Positions 32,697-40,261 of a stretch of DNA of 40,261 nt are shown here, one piece after another. Positions within the stretch are counted from its first letter, which is position 1, and every line of letters starts with the position of its first letter. The stretch comes from Streptomyces sp. A1136 (GTDB lineage: Bacteria; Actinomycetota; Actinomycetes; Streptomycetales; Streptomycetaceae): NCBI RefSeq assembly GCF_004795055.1, contig NZ_SSBJ01000051.1, forward strand, positions 1-40,261, in the 5' to 3' direction. The notes beneath the pieces were generated by a model. The model had not been told where the DNA came from. It worked only from the letters and a program-made list of their open reading frames with translations, and searched no databases. A program made the position numbers and the translations under genes.

Positions 32697-35681
32697 GTGA
32701 CCGACCGTCTCATCGTTCGTGGCGCTCGCGAGCACAACCTGAAGAACGTCTCGCTCGACCTGCCCCGCGACTCCCTCATCGTCTTCACCGGACTCTCCGG
32801 GTCGGGCAAGTCCTCCCTGGCCTTCGACACGATCTTCGCCGAGGGTCAGCGCCGTTACGTCGAGTCGCTCTCCTCGTACGCCCGCCAGTTCCTCGGGCAG
32901 ATGGACAAGCCCGACGTCGACTTCATCGAGGGCCTCTCCCCGGCCGTCTCCATCGACCAGAAGTCCACCTCGCGCAACCCGCGCTCCACCGTCGGCACGA
33001 TCACCGAGGTCTACGACTACCTGCGCCTGCTGTTCGCCCGCATCGGCAAGCCGCACTGCCCCGAGTGCCGTCGGCCGATCTCGCGCCAGTCGCCGCAGGC
33101 GATCGTGGACAAGGTGCTCGCGCTGCCCGAGGGCAGCCGCTTCCAGGTGCTCTCGCCGCTGGTGCGCGAGCGCAAGGGCGAGTTCGTGGACCTCTTCGCC
33201 GACCTCCAGACCAAGGGGTACAGCCGGGCCCGGGTGGACGGGACGACGATCCAGCTCTCCGAGCCGCCCACGCTCAAGAAGCAGGAGAAGCACACGATCG
33301 AGGTGGTCGTCGACCGCCTCACCGTGAAGGACTCCGCCAAGCGCCGGCTCACGGACTCCGTGGAGACGGCCCTCGGCCTGTCCGGCGGCATGGTGATCCT
33401 GGACTTCGTCGACCTCGCCGAGGATGACCCCGAGCGTGAGCGGATGTTCTCCGAGCACCTCTACTGCCCTTACGACGACCTGTCCTTCGAGGAGCTGGAG
33501 CCGCGCTCCTTCTCCTTCAACTCGCCGTTCGGCGCCTGCCCCGAGTGCACGGGCATCGGCACGCGCATGGAGGTGGACCCGGACCTGATCGTCCCGGACG
33601 AGGACAAGTCCCTTGACGAGGGCGCGGTCTCCCCGTGGTCGCTCGGTCACACCAAGGACTACTTCCAGCGGCTGATCGGCGCGCTCGCGGGCGAGCTGGG
33701 CTTCCGTACGGACATTCCCTGGGCCGGGCTGCCGCAGCGCGCCAAGAAGGCCCTGTTGTACGGCCACCGCACGCAGATCGAGGTCCGCTACCGCAATCGG
33801 TACGGGCGCGAGCGGGCGTACACGACCGCTTTCGAGGGCGCCGTGCCGTTCGTCAAGCGCCGGCACGCGGAGTCCGAGAGCGACGCGAGCCGCGAGCGCT
33901 TCGAGGGCTACATGCGGGAGGTGCCCTGCCCGACCTGTGAGGGCACCCGGCTCAAGCCGATCGTGCTCGCGGTGACGGTGATGGAGAAGTCCATCGCCGA
34001 CGTCGCCGCGATGTCGATCAGCGAGTGCGCCGACTTCCTGGGGCAGCTGCGGCTCGACGCCCGCGGCAAGAAGATCGCCGAGCGGGTCCTCAAGGAGGTC
34101 AACGAGCGGCTCCGCTTCCTCGTGGACGTGGGCCTGGACTACCTGTCGCTGAACCGCGCCGCGGGCACCCTGTCCGGCGGCGAGGCCCAGCGCATCCGGC
34201 TGGCCACCCAGATCGGCTCCGGTCTGGTCGGCGTGCTGTACGTGCTGGACGAGCCCTCCATCGGCCTGCACCAGCGGGACAACCACCGCCTGATCGAGAC
34301 CCTCGTACGGCTGCGGGACATGGGCAACACCCTGATCGTGGTCGAGCACGACGAGGACACCATCAAGGTGGCCGACTGGGTCGTGGACATCGGTCCGGGC
34401 GCGGGCGAGCACGGCGGCAAGGTGGTGCACAGCGGCTCGCTCAAGGACCTGTTGAAGAACGGCGAGTCGATGACGGGGCAGTACCTGTCGGGCAAGCGGT
34501 CCATTCCGCTGCCGGACGTGCGCCGTCCCGTGAACGGGGAGCGGAAACTGACCGTCCACGGCGCCAAGGAGAACAACCTGCGGGACATCGACGTGTCCTT
34601 CCCGCTGGGCGTGCTCACGGCCGTGACCGGTGTCTCCGGCTCCGGCAAGTCGACCCTGGTCAACGACATCCTCTACACGCACCTGGCGCGCGAGCTGAAC
34701 GGCGCCCGGTCGGTGCCGGGCCGGCACACCCGCGTGGAGGGCGACGACCTGGTCGACAAGGTCGTGCATGTCGACCAGTCGCCGATCGGGCGGACGCCGC
34801 GGTCCAACCCGGCGACGTACACGGGTGTCTTCGACCACGTCCGCAGGCTGTTCGCGGAGACGATGGAGGCGAAGGTCCGCGGCTACCTGCCGGGCCGCTT
34901 CTCCTTCAACGTCAAGGGCGGCCGGTGCGAGAACTGCTCCGGCGACGGCACGATCAAGATCGAGATGAACTTCCTGCCGGACGTCTACGTCCCGTGCGAG
35001 GTGTGCCACGGCGACCGGTACAACCGGGAGACGCTGGAGGTCCACTACAAGGGCAAGTCCATCGCCGAGGTCCTGAACATGCCGATCGAGGAGGCGCTGG
35101 AGTTCTTCGAGGCGGTGCCGACGATCGCACGGCATCTGCGGACGCTGAACGAGGTGGGCCTCGGGTACGTCCGGCTCGGCCAGTCGGCCCCGACCCTGTC
35201 GGGTGGCGAGGCGCAGCGTGTGAAGCTGGCGTCTGAGCTGCAGAAGCGGTCGACGGGTCGGACGGTGTACGTGCTGGACGAGCCGACGACCGGCCTGCAC
35301 TTCGAGGACATCTCGAAGCTCATCAAGGTGCTGTCGGGGTTGGTGGACAAGGGGAACTCGGTGATCGTCATCGAGCACAACCTCGATGTGATCAAGACCG
35401 CCGACTGGGTCGTCGACATGGGCCCCGAGGGTGGTTACGGCGGCGGTCTCGTCGTCGCCGAGGGGACGCCGGAGCAGGTCGCCTCGGTCGGGGCCAGCCA
35501 CACGGGCAAGTTCCTGCGGGACATCCTGGGAGCGGACCGTATCTCGGACGCGGCCCCGGTCGCCGCGCCGGCCCGGAAGCGGGCCGCGGCGAAGAAGACG
35601 GCCGCGGCCAAGGCCCCTGCCAAGACCGCGGCCAAGACCGTCGCCGCGCCGAAGAAGGCGGCACGGGCCCGCAAGGCCTGA
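32697..35681 (+). CDS. uvrA: Excinuclease ABC subunit A
   Basis: UvrA is the damage-recognition ATPase of nucleotide excision repair, active as a dimer that loads UvrB. It has 994 residues. Walker A1 GLSGSGKS is at about 32-39 and Walker A2 GVSGSGKS at about 645-652. Zinc-binding CxxC pairs occur (CPECRRP; CENCSGDG; CEVCHGDR). Signature and Walker B are LSGGEAQRIRLATQIGSG with DEPSIGLHQRD, and LSGGEAQRVKLASELQ with DEPTTGLHFED. GTG 32697 has AAAGGTG about nine bases upstream. The last 40 or so residues are a Lys/Ala-rich tail that is absent from E. coli UvrA. A hairpin (GGGACGG/CCGTCCC) lies in the leader near 32650. No LexA or PafBC-type site was found upstream. Confidence 0.98.
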   Translation: MTDRLIVRGAREHNLKNVSLDLPRDSLIVFTGLSGSGKSSLAFDTIFAEGQRRYVESLSSYARQFLGQMDKPDVDFIEGLSPAVSIDQKSTSRNPRSTVGTITEVYDYLRLLFARIGKPHCPECRRPISRQSPQAIVDKVLALPEGSRFQVLSPLVRERKGEFVDLFADLQTKGYSRARVDGTTIQLSEPPTLKKQEKHTIEVVVDRLTVKDSAKRRLTDSVETALGLSGGMVILDFVDLAEDDPERERMFSEHLYCPYDDLSFEELEPRSFSFNSPFGACPECTGIGTRMEVDPDLIVPDEDKSLDEGAVSPWSLGHTKDYFQRLIGALAGELGFRTDIPWAGLPQRAKKALLYGHRTQIEVRYRNRYGRERAYTTAFEGAVPFVKRRHAESESDASRERFEGYMREVPCPTCEGTRLKPIVLAVTVMEKSIADVAAMSISECADFLGQLRLDARGKKIAERVLKEVNERLRFLVDVGLDYLSLNRAAGTLSGGEAQRIRLATQIGSGLVGVLYVLDEPSIGLHQRDNHRLIETLVRLRDMGNTLIVVEHDEDTIKVADWVVDIGPGAGEHGGKVVHSGSLKDLLKNGESMTGQYLSGKRSIPLPDVRRPVNGERKLTVHGAKENNLRDIDVSFPLGVLTAVTGVSGSGKSTLVNDILYTHLARELNGARSVPGRHTRVEGDDLVDKVVHVDQSPIGRTPRSNPATYTGVFDHVRRLFAETMEAKVRGYLPGRFSFNVKGGRCENCSGDGTIKIEMNFLPDVYVPCEVCHGDRYNRETLEVHYKGKSIAEVLNMPIEEALEFFEAVPTIARHLRTLNEVGLGYVRLGQSAPTLSGGEAQRVKLASELQKRSTGRTVYVLDEPTTGLHFEDISKLIKVLSGLVDKGNSVIVIEHNLDVIKTADWVVDMGPEGGYGGGLVVAEGTPEQVASVGASHTGKFLRDILGADRISDAAPVAAPARKRAAAKKTAAAKAPAKTAAKTVAAPKKAARARKA

Positions 35682-35686
35682 CGCGC

Positions 35687-35717
35687 GGGCGGGCGGGGGT
35701 CGAACCCCCGTCCGCCC
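35687..35717 (+). terminator. Terminator hairpin after uvrA
   Basis: A 14-bp GC stem (35687-35700 with 35704-35717, one G-U pair) and a 3-base loop, a few bases after the uvrA stop. There is no T-run, as is usual in streptomycetes. Confidence 0.7.
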
Positions 35718-35847
35718 TCGCCTTGCCCGCCTCCTCCCCGCGCGCGCCCGCTCCGTACTCGCGGGCCGCCGGCTCCGGGCGGGGCGCCCACGCTGACCGG
35801 CGCGGGTCAGGCGGCCACGCCCACCGGTCGGCAGAAGGCGGACGGAT

Positions 35848-36230
35848 CGTTCAGGCAGGCCAGGAGGGCGTCGTTTCCATCGCCCGCCACGCCTCGCTCT
35901 TCTACGCCGACGCCATGCCGATGGCCGCCTCGCTCTTCGCCGAGCCCGCACTGCTGACCCGCCACCGCGAGGCGTCCGGCAGATCGGCACCGGGCCCCAC
36001 GTCATCCGTGACGCCCTGGCCGGGCACCTGCGCCGGGAGGGCGAGCGGGGGCGGCTGCGCCCGGACGCCGCTCCGGAGGCCGCCGCCGCGCTGCTGCTCG
36101 GTGCCTGCTTCCAGCGGGCCTTCTTCCGGCACTTCTCGGGCGAGGAGGTGGTGCGGCCCGTCGAGGAGTTCGGCCTCCGCCGTGGCCGGCACCCTCTGGG
36201 CGGCTATCGGCCGAGCTCCGCCGCGTACGG
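35848..36230 (+). pseudogene. Decayed TetR-family regulator (C-terminal domain only)
   Basis: Only the ligand-binding half of a TetR-type regulator remains; the N-terminal helix-turn-helix is missing. Pieces in order are ARHASLFYADAMPMAASLFA, then a shift at about 35976, RQIGTGPHVIRDALAGHLRR and APEAAAALLLGACFQRAFFR, then a second shift at about 36172 and SAVAGTLWAAI. The frame is lost by one base and later regained, so two opposite indels are present. This is typical C-terminal TetR sequence (TetR_C). The end is not defined; the segment abuts the PfkB stop at 36204. Sequencing error is possible for the indels, but not for the missing N-terminus. Confidence 0.7.
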
Positions 36231-37079
36231 GGGTTCCGCGCCCGCCCGGGTACAGGTCAGCGCCGCCGCGTGGGCGGCGTAGGCCAGTGCTTCCGGCCAG
36301 TCCACCGGCCCGCCGGGGCCCACCAGGCGGTGCAGCAGCGCCGCGTTGACGGTGTCGCCCGCGCCGATGGTGTCGGCCACGGTCACGGGGCGGGCCGCCA
36401 CCGTGTGCTCCGCGCCCTCCCGCGTCCGTACGGTCAGCCCCGCGGCGCCCCGGGTCAGCACCACCGCCGAGGGCCCGGCCGCGAGCCAGTGGTCGACCCG
36501 GCCGCCGAGCCAGGCCGCGTCCTCCTCCGACAGCTTCAACACGGACACGTACGGCAGCATGCGCAGGAAGCGCTCCCGGTAGGCGTCCGGGTCCGCGATC
36601 AGCGCCGGGCGGATGTTGGGATCGAGCAGGGTGAGCAGCCCGCGCCCGGATTCCCGGCGCAGCAGGGCCTCATACGCGCTCGCCCCCGGCTCCAGCACCA
36701 ACGAACAGGTCCCGAGCGCCAGGGCCCGTGCGTCGGAGGGGAGCTCCGGCGGCAGGGCGAACAGCCGGTCGGCGGTGCCCTCGACGTAGAAGTGGTACTC
36801 CGCCGAGCCGTCGGGCGTCAGGGAGGGCACGGCCAGGGTGGTCGGCTCGGGCCCGCGCCGGACCAGCGAGAGGTCCACCCCGGCGGTTCGCAGCCCGGCC
36901 AGCAGGCTCTCGCCGAAGCCGTCGGTCGAGACCCTGGAGCAGAAGGCGACCCGCTCCCCGAGCCGTCCGAGCGCCAGCGCGGTGTTGTACGGCCCGCCGC
37001 CCGGCCGGGGCACGAGGGCTCCCGGCGGGTCCGCGAGGGGCACCAGGTCGATCAGGGCTTCTCCGCCGACGACGATCAC
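36204..37079 (-). CDS. PfkB-family carbohydrate kinase
   Basis: A 291-residue sugar kinase of the ribokinase fold. The N-terminal signature is RPGGGPYNTALALGRLG and the active-site/anion-hole motif is DTIGAGDTVNAALLHRL near residue 240. The family core also includes DPNIRPALIADPD (Asp-x-Asn pattern) as in fructokinases and 2-keto-3-deoxygluconate kinases. The N-terminus starts directly with strand 1 (VIVVGGEALIDLV). GTG 37079 has no Shine-Dalgarno site, and TACTTT ends seven bases upstream, so it is probably leaderless. The substrate is unknown. It diverges from the Rieske gene. Confidence 0.88.
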   Translation of the reverse strand: MIVVGGEALIDLVPLADPPGALVPRPGGGPYNTALALGRLGERVAFCSRVSTDGFGESLLAGLRTAGVDLSLVRRGPEPTTLAVPSLTPDGSAEYHFYVEGTADRLFALPPELPSDARALALGTCSLVLEPGASAYEALLRRESGRGLLTLLDPNIRPALIADPDAYRERFLRMLPYVSVLKLSEEDAAWLGGRVDHWLAAGPSAVVLTRGAAGLTVRTREGAEHTVAARPVTVADTIGAGDTVNAALLHRLVGPGGPVDWPEALAYAAHAAALTCTRAGAEPPYAAELGR

Positions 37080-37086
37080 GCGGGGG

Positions 37087-37092
37087 AAAGTA
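37087..37092 (-). promoter_or_regulatory. Putative -10 of the PfkB gene
   Basis: TACTTT (37092-37087 on the minus strand), seven bases before GTG 37079. Confidence 0.4.
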
Positions 37093-37161
37093 CCCCATCG
37101 GGCGGCGGTATCGTCGGGTGGGCCCGGCCGGCCGCCGGCCCCACGACACCAGGAGCACCGC

Positions 37162-37593
37162 ATGTCCGCGTCACAGTCAGCCGCCCGCCGTACCGTGCTC
37201 AAGGGCGCGGCCGCCCTCGCCGGCGCAGCCGGAGCCGGGCTGACCCTCGCGGCCTGCTCCACCGAGGCGGGCGGAGCGGCGGGGTCCCCGGCCGTGCCGG
37301 GCGGGCCGGTCGAGCTCGGCGCGGCGACCGACGTCCCGGTCGGGGGCGCGAAGCTGTACCGGGAGCAGAAGCTCGTCGTCAGCTGCCCGGCGGAGGGCCG
37401 GTACAAGGCGTTCAGCGCCCAGTGCACGCACGCGGGCTGCATCCTGGACAAGATCGAGGAAGGGCAGGGCAACTGCCCCTGCCACGGCAGCCGCTTCGAC
37501 GTGGCCACCGGCAAGGTGCTGCGCGGACCGGCCGCCGACCCGCTGGCCGCCGTGCCCGTCAAGGCGGAGGGCGGCAAGCTCATCGCCGGCTGA
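37162..37593 (+). CDS. Rieske [2Fe-2S] lipoprotein with Tat signal
   Basis: A 143-residue exported iron-sulfur protein. A twin-arginine signal (AARRTVLKGAAALAGAAGAG) leads to a lipobox with Cys at about residue 33 (LAAC), so it is probably a membrane-anchored lipoprotein. The Rieske cluster motifs are CTHAGC (Cys, His) and CPCHGS (Cys, His), the four ligands of a 2Fe-2S centre. Tat export fits a folded cofactor protein. ATG 37162 has AGGAG about seven bases upstream. Small Rieske proteins like this are common in actinobacteria, and the redox partner is unknown. It is followed by a G-rich tract (37602-37624). Confidence 0.93.
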   Translation: MSASQSAARRTVLKGAAALAGAAGAGLTLAACSTEAGGAAGSPAVPGGPVELGAATDVPVGGAKLYREQKLVVSCPAEGRYKAFSAQCTHAGCILDKIEEGQGNCPCHGSRFDVATGKVLRGPAADPLAAVPVKAEGGKLIAG

Positions 37594-37601
37594 GCGGCGG
37601 C

Positions 37602-37624
37602 GGGGGTCGGGGTCGGGGTCGGGG
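37602..37624 (+). other. Potential G-quadruplex
   Basis: Four G-runs of five, four, four and four bases are separated by two-base TC loops, in the intergenic space between the Rieske gene and the convergent XRE regulator gene. The two-base loops make a stable intramolecular quadruplex likely. Confidence 0.7.
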
Positions 37625-37723
37625 CGTCCGGCGGTCGGGGTCGTCCCGCCGGGGTCGCCTCATGAAGCGGCCCGATCCCGGCTCAGGCCGGGTCCCGGGT
37701 CGGTTCCCAGGCCCGGTCCCGGC

Positions 37724-38662
37724 TCAGTCCCAGTCCCAGGCGATGCCGAGGATGCCGCGCCGCACCGTCTCCTCCACCAGGTGTACGGCTCGGTGTCGTC
37801 CGCTCGGGGTCAGATCGCTCAGGCCGGTGCGCGGCGCGCCCGGGCCGCTGCGGGCGAAGCGCCGGCAGCGCACCGGCAGGGCCGCCTCGTCGAAGCGCAC
37901 CTGGAGGACGTACTGGCCGCCGGAGTAGGTGAACCCGCGTACGTACTCGGTGCAGCGCCCGGCCGTGCCGTCCTCGAAGCCGTAGCCGAAGAGGTAGGTG
38001 TCGCCCGTGCGCAGCCGGGCGTCGAAGAGCAGCTCGGCGACCATCACCCCGGCCTCGCGGTGCCACCGTACGCGGCCGGTCCGGCAGTTCTCGCCCGCGC
38101 GGACGCGCATGCGCTCGGGGTCGCAGCCCGGGTCGCCGTGGTGGACGGCGAGGTAGCGGTCGACGCCGTCGCGATGGGCCCGTACGACGTGCTGCGAGGC
38201 GCGGTCCAGCAGCTCGCCGCCCGCGCCGACGCGCACCCGCTCGTGATGCCCGACCGTGTGGAGGCCGCCGTCGACGGGCAGTTCCAGGCCGGCCAGCAGG
38301 GCGTCCACCGCCGCGCCGGCGTCGACCAGCGCCCGGTACGGGCGGGCGGGCGGCCGGTTGGCGTCCGGCCCGGCGGTCCCGGGTGCGGGCAGCAGCCGCA
38401 GTAACGTTCCCTCGGGCAGCTCCAGGATCTGTTCGAGGGCCCCCACGGCCTTCAGCGACTCCGGGCGCCGTGGGCGGCGGGCTCCCTGCTGCCAGTAGCT
38501 GAGGCTGGTCACGCCGACCTTGATGCCCCGGGCGGCGAGCCGGTGCTGCACCCGGTGCAGGGGCAGGCCGCGGGCCGTCAGCGCGGCGCGCAGCGCCAGG
38601 TGGAAGGGCCCGGCGCGCAGCAGTCGCGGCAGGTCCGGGTCGCTGTCGGCGGTCGGCCGCAC
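37724..38662 (-). CDS. XRE-like DNA-binding regulator
   Basis: This 312-residue protein has an N-terminal helix-turn-helix-like region (about 18-80: LALRAALTARGLPLHRVQHR then GVTSLSYWQQGARRPRRPES) and a longer C-terminal domain that recalls ligand- or ATP-free sensor modules (FGYGFEDGTAGRCTEYVRGF). Such proteins occur next to secreted-enzyme genes in streptomycetes. Codon 87 is TTA (38404-38402), so translation may depend on bldA tRNA. GTG 38662 has AGGAAGGAG about eight bases upstream, and a 12-bp palindrome GTGAACGTTCAC lies directly before that site. It diverges from the protease gene. Family assignment is moderate; the target is inferred from the operators. Confidence 0.75.
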   Translation of the reverse strand: MRPTADSDPDLPRLLRAGPFHLALRAALTARGLPLHRVQHRLAARGIKVGVTSLSYWQQGARRPRRPESLKAVGALEQILELPEGTLLRLLPAPGTAGPDANRPPARPYRALVDAGAAVDALLAGLELPVDGGLHTVGHHERVRVGAGGELLDRASQHVVRAHRDGVDRYLAVHHGDPGCDPERMRVRAGENCRTGRVRWHREAGVMVAELLFDARLRTGDTYLFGYGFEDGTAGRCTEYVRGFTYSGGQYVLQVRFDEAALPVRCRRFARSGPGAPRTGLSDLTPSGRHRAVHLVEETVRRGILGIAWDWD

Positions 38663-38678
38663 GGCGCCGCTCCTTCCT

Positions 38679-38690
38679 GTGAACGTTCAC
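38679..38690. promoter_or_regulatory. Palindromic operator GTGAACGTTCAC
   Basis: A perfect 12-bp palindrome abutting the ribosome site of the XRE-like gene. Its half-site GTTCAC recurs at 38752-38757 and 38772-38777. Confidence 0.6.
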
Positions 38691-38750
38691 GGGCGCCGGG
38701 GCGGGGGACCGCGCCGGTGACCTCTGTGGTCCAGGTGACGGGACGGTCGC

Positions 38751-38780
38751 CGTTCACACCGGCGTCCCGACGTTCACACC
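38751..38780. promoter_or_regulatory. Two direct CGTTCACACC boxes, 20 bp apart
   Basis: Identical 10-mers at 38751-38760 and 38771-38780, exactly two helical turns apart. They lie 30-55 bases upstream of the protease -35. Confidence 0.6.
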
Positions 38781-38806
38781 GCGATGTCACGTCGCATTCA
38801 AGCCTG

Positions 38807-38836
38807 TTGACCTGCGCGCGACAACACCCTGATGCT
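38807..38836 (+). promoter_or_regulatory. Promoter of the papain-like protease
   Basis: TTGACC (38807-38812), 18 bases, GATGCT (38831-38836). The -35 is a good match; the -10 is one base off TANNNT, so activation may be needed. Confidence 0.5.
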
Positions 38837-38895
38837 CCTCCTCAGCGTCCGGACGCGCTCCTCCAATCCCCACTCCCCCCCACGGGAGGAACGCG

Positions 38896-39507
38896 ATGCG
38901 CAACCCCGACCGGCGGCTTTCCCTGGCCGCCGCCTTCCTCACGGCCCTTCTGTTCGCACTGCCCGCCGGCACCGCCACCGCCGCCGAGGCCGGCACGCAG
39001 TCCACCCTGTCCACCCGGTCCACCCAGTCCTACAACCGCCTGAACATCACGATGCAGGCGCAGCAGAAGACCAACTGGTGCTGGGCCGCCTCCGGCAACA
39101 CCATCGCCACCTGGTTCGGCCGCGGCTACAGCCAGAACCAGTTCTGCAACGCCGCCTTCAACCGCCAACAGGGCACCGAATGCCCCAACAACCAGGCCAG
39201 CTTGGGCAACGTCCAGACCGCCCTGCGCTGGGCGGGCATCAACCCCGGCTCCTACGTGACCGGCTGGCTCCAGTACTCGACCGTCCAGACCGAGATCAAC
39301 GCCAACCGCCCGGTGGAAACCCGCATCCAGTGGTCCAACGGCGGCGGGCACATGCACGTCCTCTACGGCTACGACACCGCCGACAGCTGGGTGTACTGGG
39401 GCGACCCCTGGCCCTCCAACGACCGCTACAACTGGGCCTCCCACGCCTGGTACGTCGACAACGACACCTTCTCCTGGACCCACTCGCTCTACCGGATCGG
39501 AGCGTGA
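38896..39507 (+). CDS. Secreted papain-like cysteine protease
   Basis: A 203-residue extracellular protein. Signal peptide: MRNPDRRLSLAAAFLTALLF with cleavage near residue 30. The mature domain is papain-like (C39/C70 type): the catalytic Cys62 is in QQKTNWCWAAS, the catalytic His near His154 in GGHMHVLYGYD, and an Asp170 in YWGDPW. Cys84 and Cys96 could form a disulfide. ATG 38896 has GGGAGGA five bases upstream. It is followed by a secreted protein gene only four bases on, so probably an operon. It diverges from the XRE-like regulator. Confidence 0.9.
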   Translation: MRNPDRRLSLAAAFLTALLFALPAGTATAAEAGTQSTLSTRSTQSYNRLNITMQAQQKTNWCWAASGNTIATWFGRGYSQNQFCNAAFNRQQGTECPNNQASLGNVQTALRWAGINPGSYVTGWLQYSTVQTEINANRPVETRIQWSNGGGHMHVLYGYDTADSWVYWGDPWPSNDRYNWASHAWYVDNDTFSWTHSLYRIGA

Positions 39508-39511
39508 CCGC

Positions 39512-40261
39512 GTGAACGCCGACCAGCTGCGCGCCGCCGCCGTCGCGGTCCTCGCCACCGCCGCCTGCCTGGTGCTGTCCCCGCAGGCCCAGGCCGCCCC
39601 CGTACCCCAGCCGCAGTCCGCGACCGCCGAGGTGAAGGCGGCGGCCGGGCAGGCGGCCGCCGCACCCGAGTCACTGGCCACCCTGTCCCGGTTCTTCGCA
39701 CGGGAGGGCAAGGTCGCCGTGACCGCCGCGCGGCCGCGGGTGGAGGGCGAGGCGATTCTGGTGAACTACCTCTCGCCGGACTTCGTGGCGGGCAAGGCCG
39801 GGGCGTCGGTCGCCCGGTTGGAGTTCCTCGCGAGCAAGGCGGTCGCCTCGGACGGCCAACAGGCCTCGCTGTGGACGGCCCGGACGGAGGCCGGGTGGCA
39901 GGTGGTGAACATAGCCACCGGCGACGACGAGTTCCGCTACGCGCGGCTCGGGGAGCAGAAGCTGCCGGGCGGGACGGTGTTCCGGGAGCCGCAGATCGAC
40001 GCGTGGTACGTGGCCCAGGGCGCGAGGGTGCTGCCGCTGGACGAGGACGCCGAGCGGGCCGTGGGCGCCGGGGGCACGAGCCTGGCGGCGTACCGGGCGC
40101 GGGTCGCGCGGGCGTACGGGGACAAGCTGCCGGGGTCGGCCTACGCGAAGGCCGGCAAAGCCGGGGGGTACGCGGAGGGCTCCGCCGCGGGCCCGACCGG
40201 TGGCGCGGCGGCCGGCTCCGCGGGTGCGTCCGCGGAGGTCGCCGGGGCCGCCGGGGCGCTG
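39512..40261 (+). CDS. Secreted protein of unknown function, 3' end outside the window
   Basis: The frame is open from GTG 39512 to the window edge (250 codons, no stop). The product has a signal peptide (LRAAAVAVLATAACLVLSPQ, then AQA), so it is exported. The mature part (about 30-215) reads as one globular domain: LSRFFAREGKVAVTAARPRV, then LARLEFLASKAVASDGQ-like helices, then AYGDKLPGSAYAKAG. The last 30 residues are Gly/Ala/Ser-rich, perhaps a linker or wall-spanning part. I recognise no family. The four-base gap to the protease gene suggests co-expression, so it could be a partner, substrate or inhibitor of the protease; this is inference only. Confidence 0.7.
   Translation, partial: MNADQLRAAAVAVLATAACLVLSPQAQAAPVPQPQSATAEVKAAAGQAAAAPESLATLSRFFAREGKVAVTAARPRVEGEAILVNYLSPDFVAGKAGASVARLEFLASKAVASDGQQASLWTARTEAGWQVVNIATGDDEFRYARLGEQKLPGGTVFREPQIDAWYVAQGARVLPLDEDAERAVGAGGTSLAAYRARVARAYGDKLPGSAYAKAGKAGGYAEGSAAGPTGGAAAGSAGASAEVAGAAGAL

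Noticed and set aside
35687..35717. tRNA-like T-arm sequence (GGGTCGAACCC)
   Set aside because: No acceptor stem, D-arm or anticodon arm can be built around it; it is a terminator hairpin after uvrA.

Overview
The window is high-GC actinobacterial chromosome, almost certainly Streptomyces. The signs are a very high G+C content with strong third-position GC bias, frequent GTG starts, rare TTA codons, a sortase-anchored chaplin, a mycothiol-type enzyme family and the DUF6343 and DUF2293 families. The backbone is housekeeping (hrpB, rpsA, PAC2, coaE, uvrB, uvrA, terC). From memory it resembles the rpsA-to-uvrA stretch of the S. coelicolor chromosome. No tRNA, rRNA, CRISPR array, transposase or phage gene was seen.

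Layout. 1-6.5 kb: HrpB helicase and a methyltransferase (minus) diverge from rpsA, PAC2, coaE and a TPR gene (plus). The first 116 bases are an exact reverse-complement copy of bases 245-360, so hrpB is broken at the edge. 6.5-13 kb: two small minus genes, a coupled SNF2 helicase/SWIM zinc-finger pair and a two-domain chaplin. 13.5-20.1 kb: DUF2293, a cupin, a WGR/beta-propeller protein, a uridine-kinase-like protein, a frameshifted lipoprotein, psuG-psuK and a second cupin. 20.2-25.7 kb: an MFS transporter, ogt, a secreted glycerophosphodiesterase and uvrB. 25.8-31 kb: two TerD-type genes, then terC behind a manganese (yybP-ykoY) riboswitch, then an MHS-type transporter. 31-37.6 kb: an MBL hydrolase, a DinB-like enzyme, uvrA, a decayed TetR gene, a PfkB kinase and a Rieske lipoprotein. 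37.7-40.3 kb: an XRE-like regulator diverging from a secreted papain-like protease and a secreted partner cut by the window edge.

The most interesting signal is regulatory. Four intergenic sites match the RecA-independent DNA-damage promoter TTGTCRGTG-N8-TANNNT (PafBC type in mycobacteria). They lie before ogt, uvrB, the SNF2/SWIM pair and the WGR/beta-propeller gene. This makes the last two sets candidate members of the DNA-damage response alongside known repair genes. At ogt and uvrB the -10 hexamer ends six bases before the start codon, so the transcripts are predicted to be leaderless.

Other points of interest are a terC riboswitch whose P1 strand can alternatively mask the ribosome binding site, and TTA codons in psuK and in the XRE regulator. 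There is also a GTTCAC operator system between that regulator and the protease, a 35-bp element found at the same distance behind two unrelated stop codons, and a 15-bp repeat ladder upstream of uvrB.
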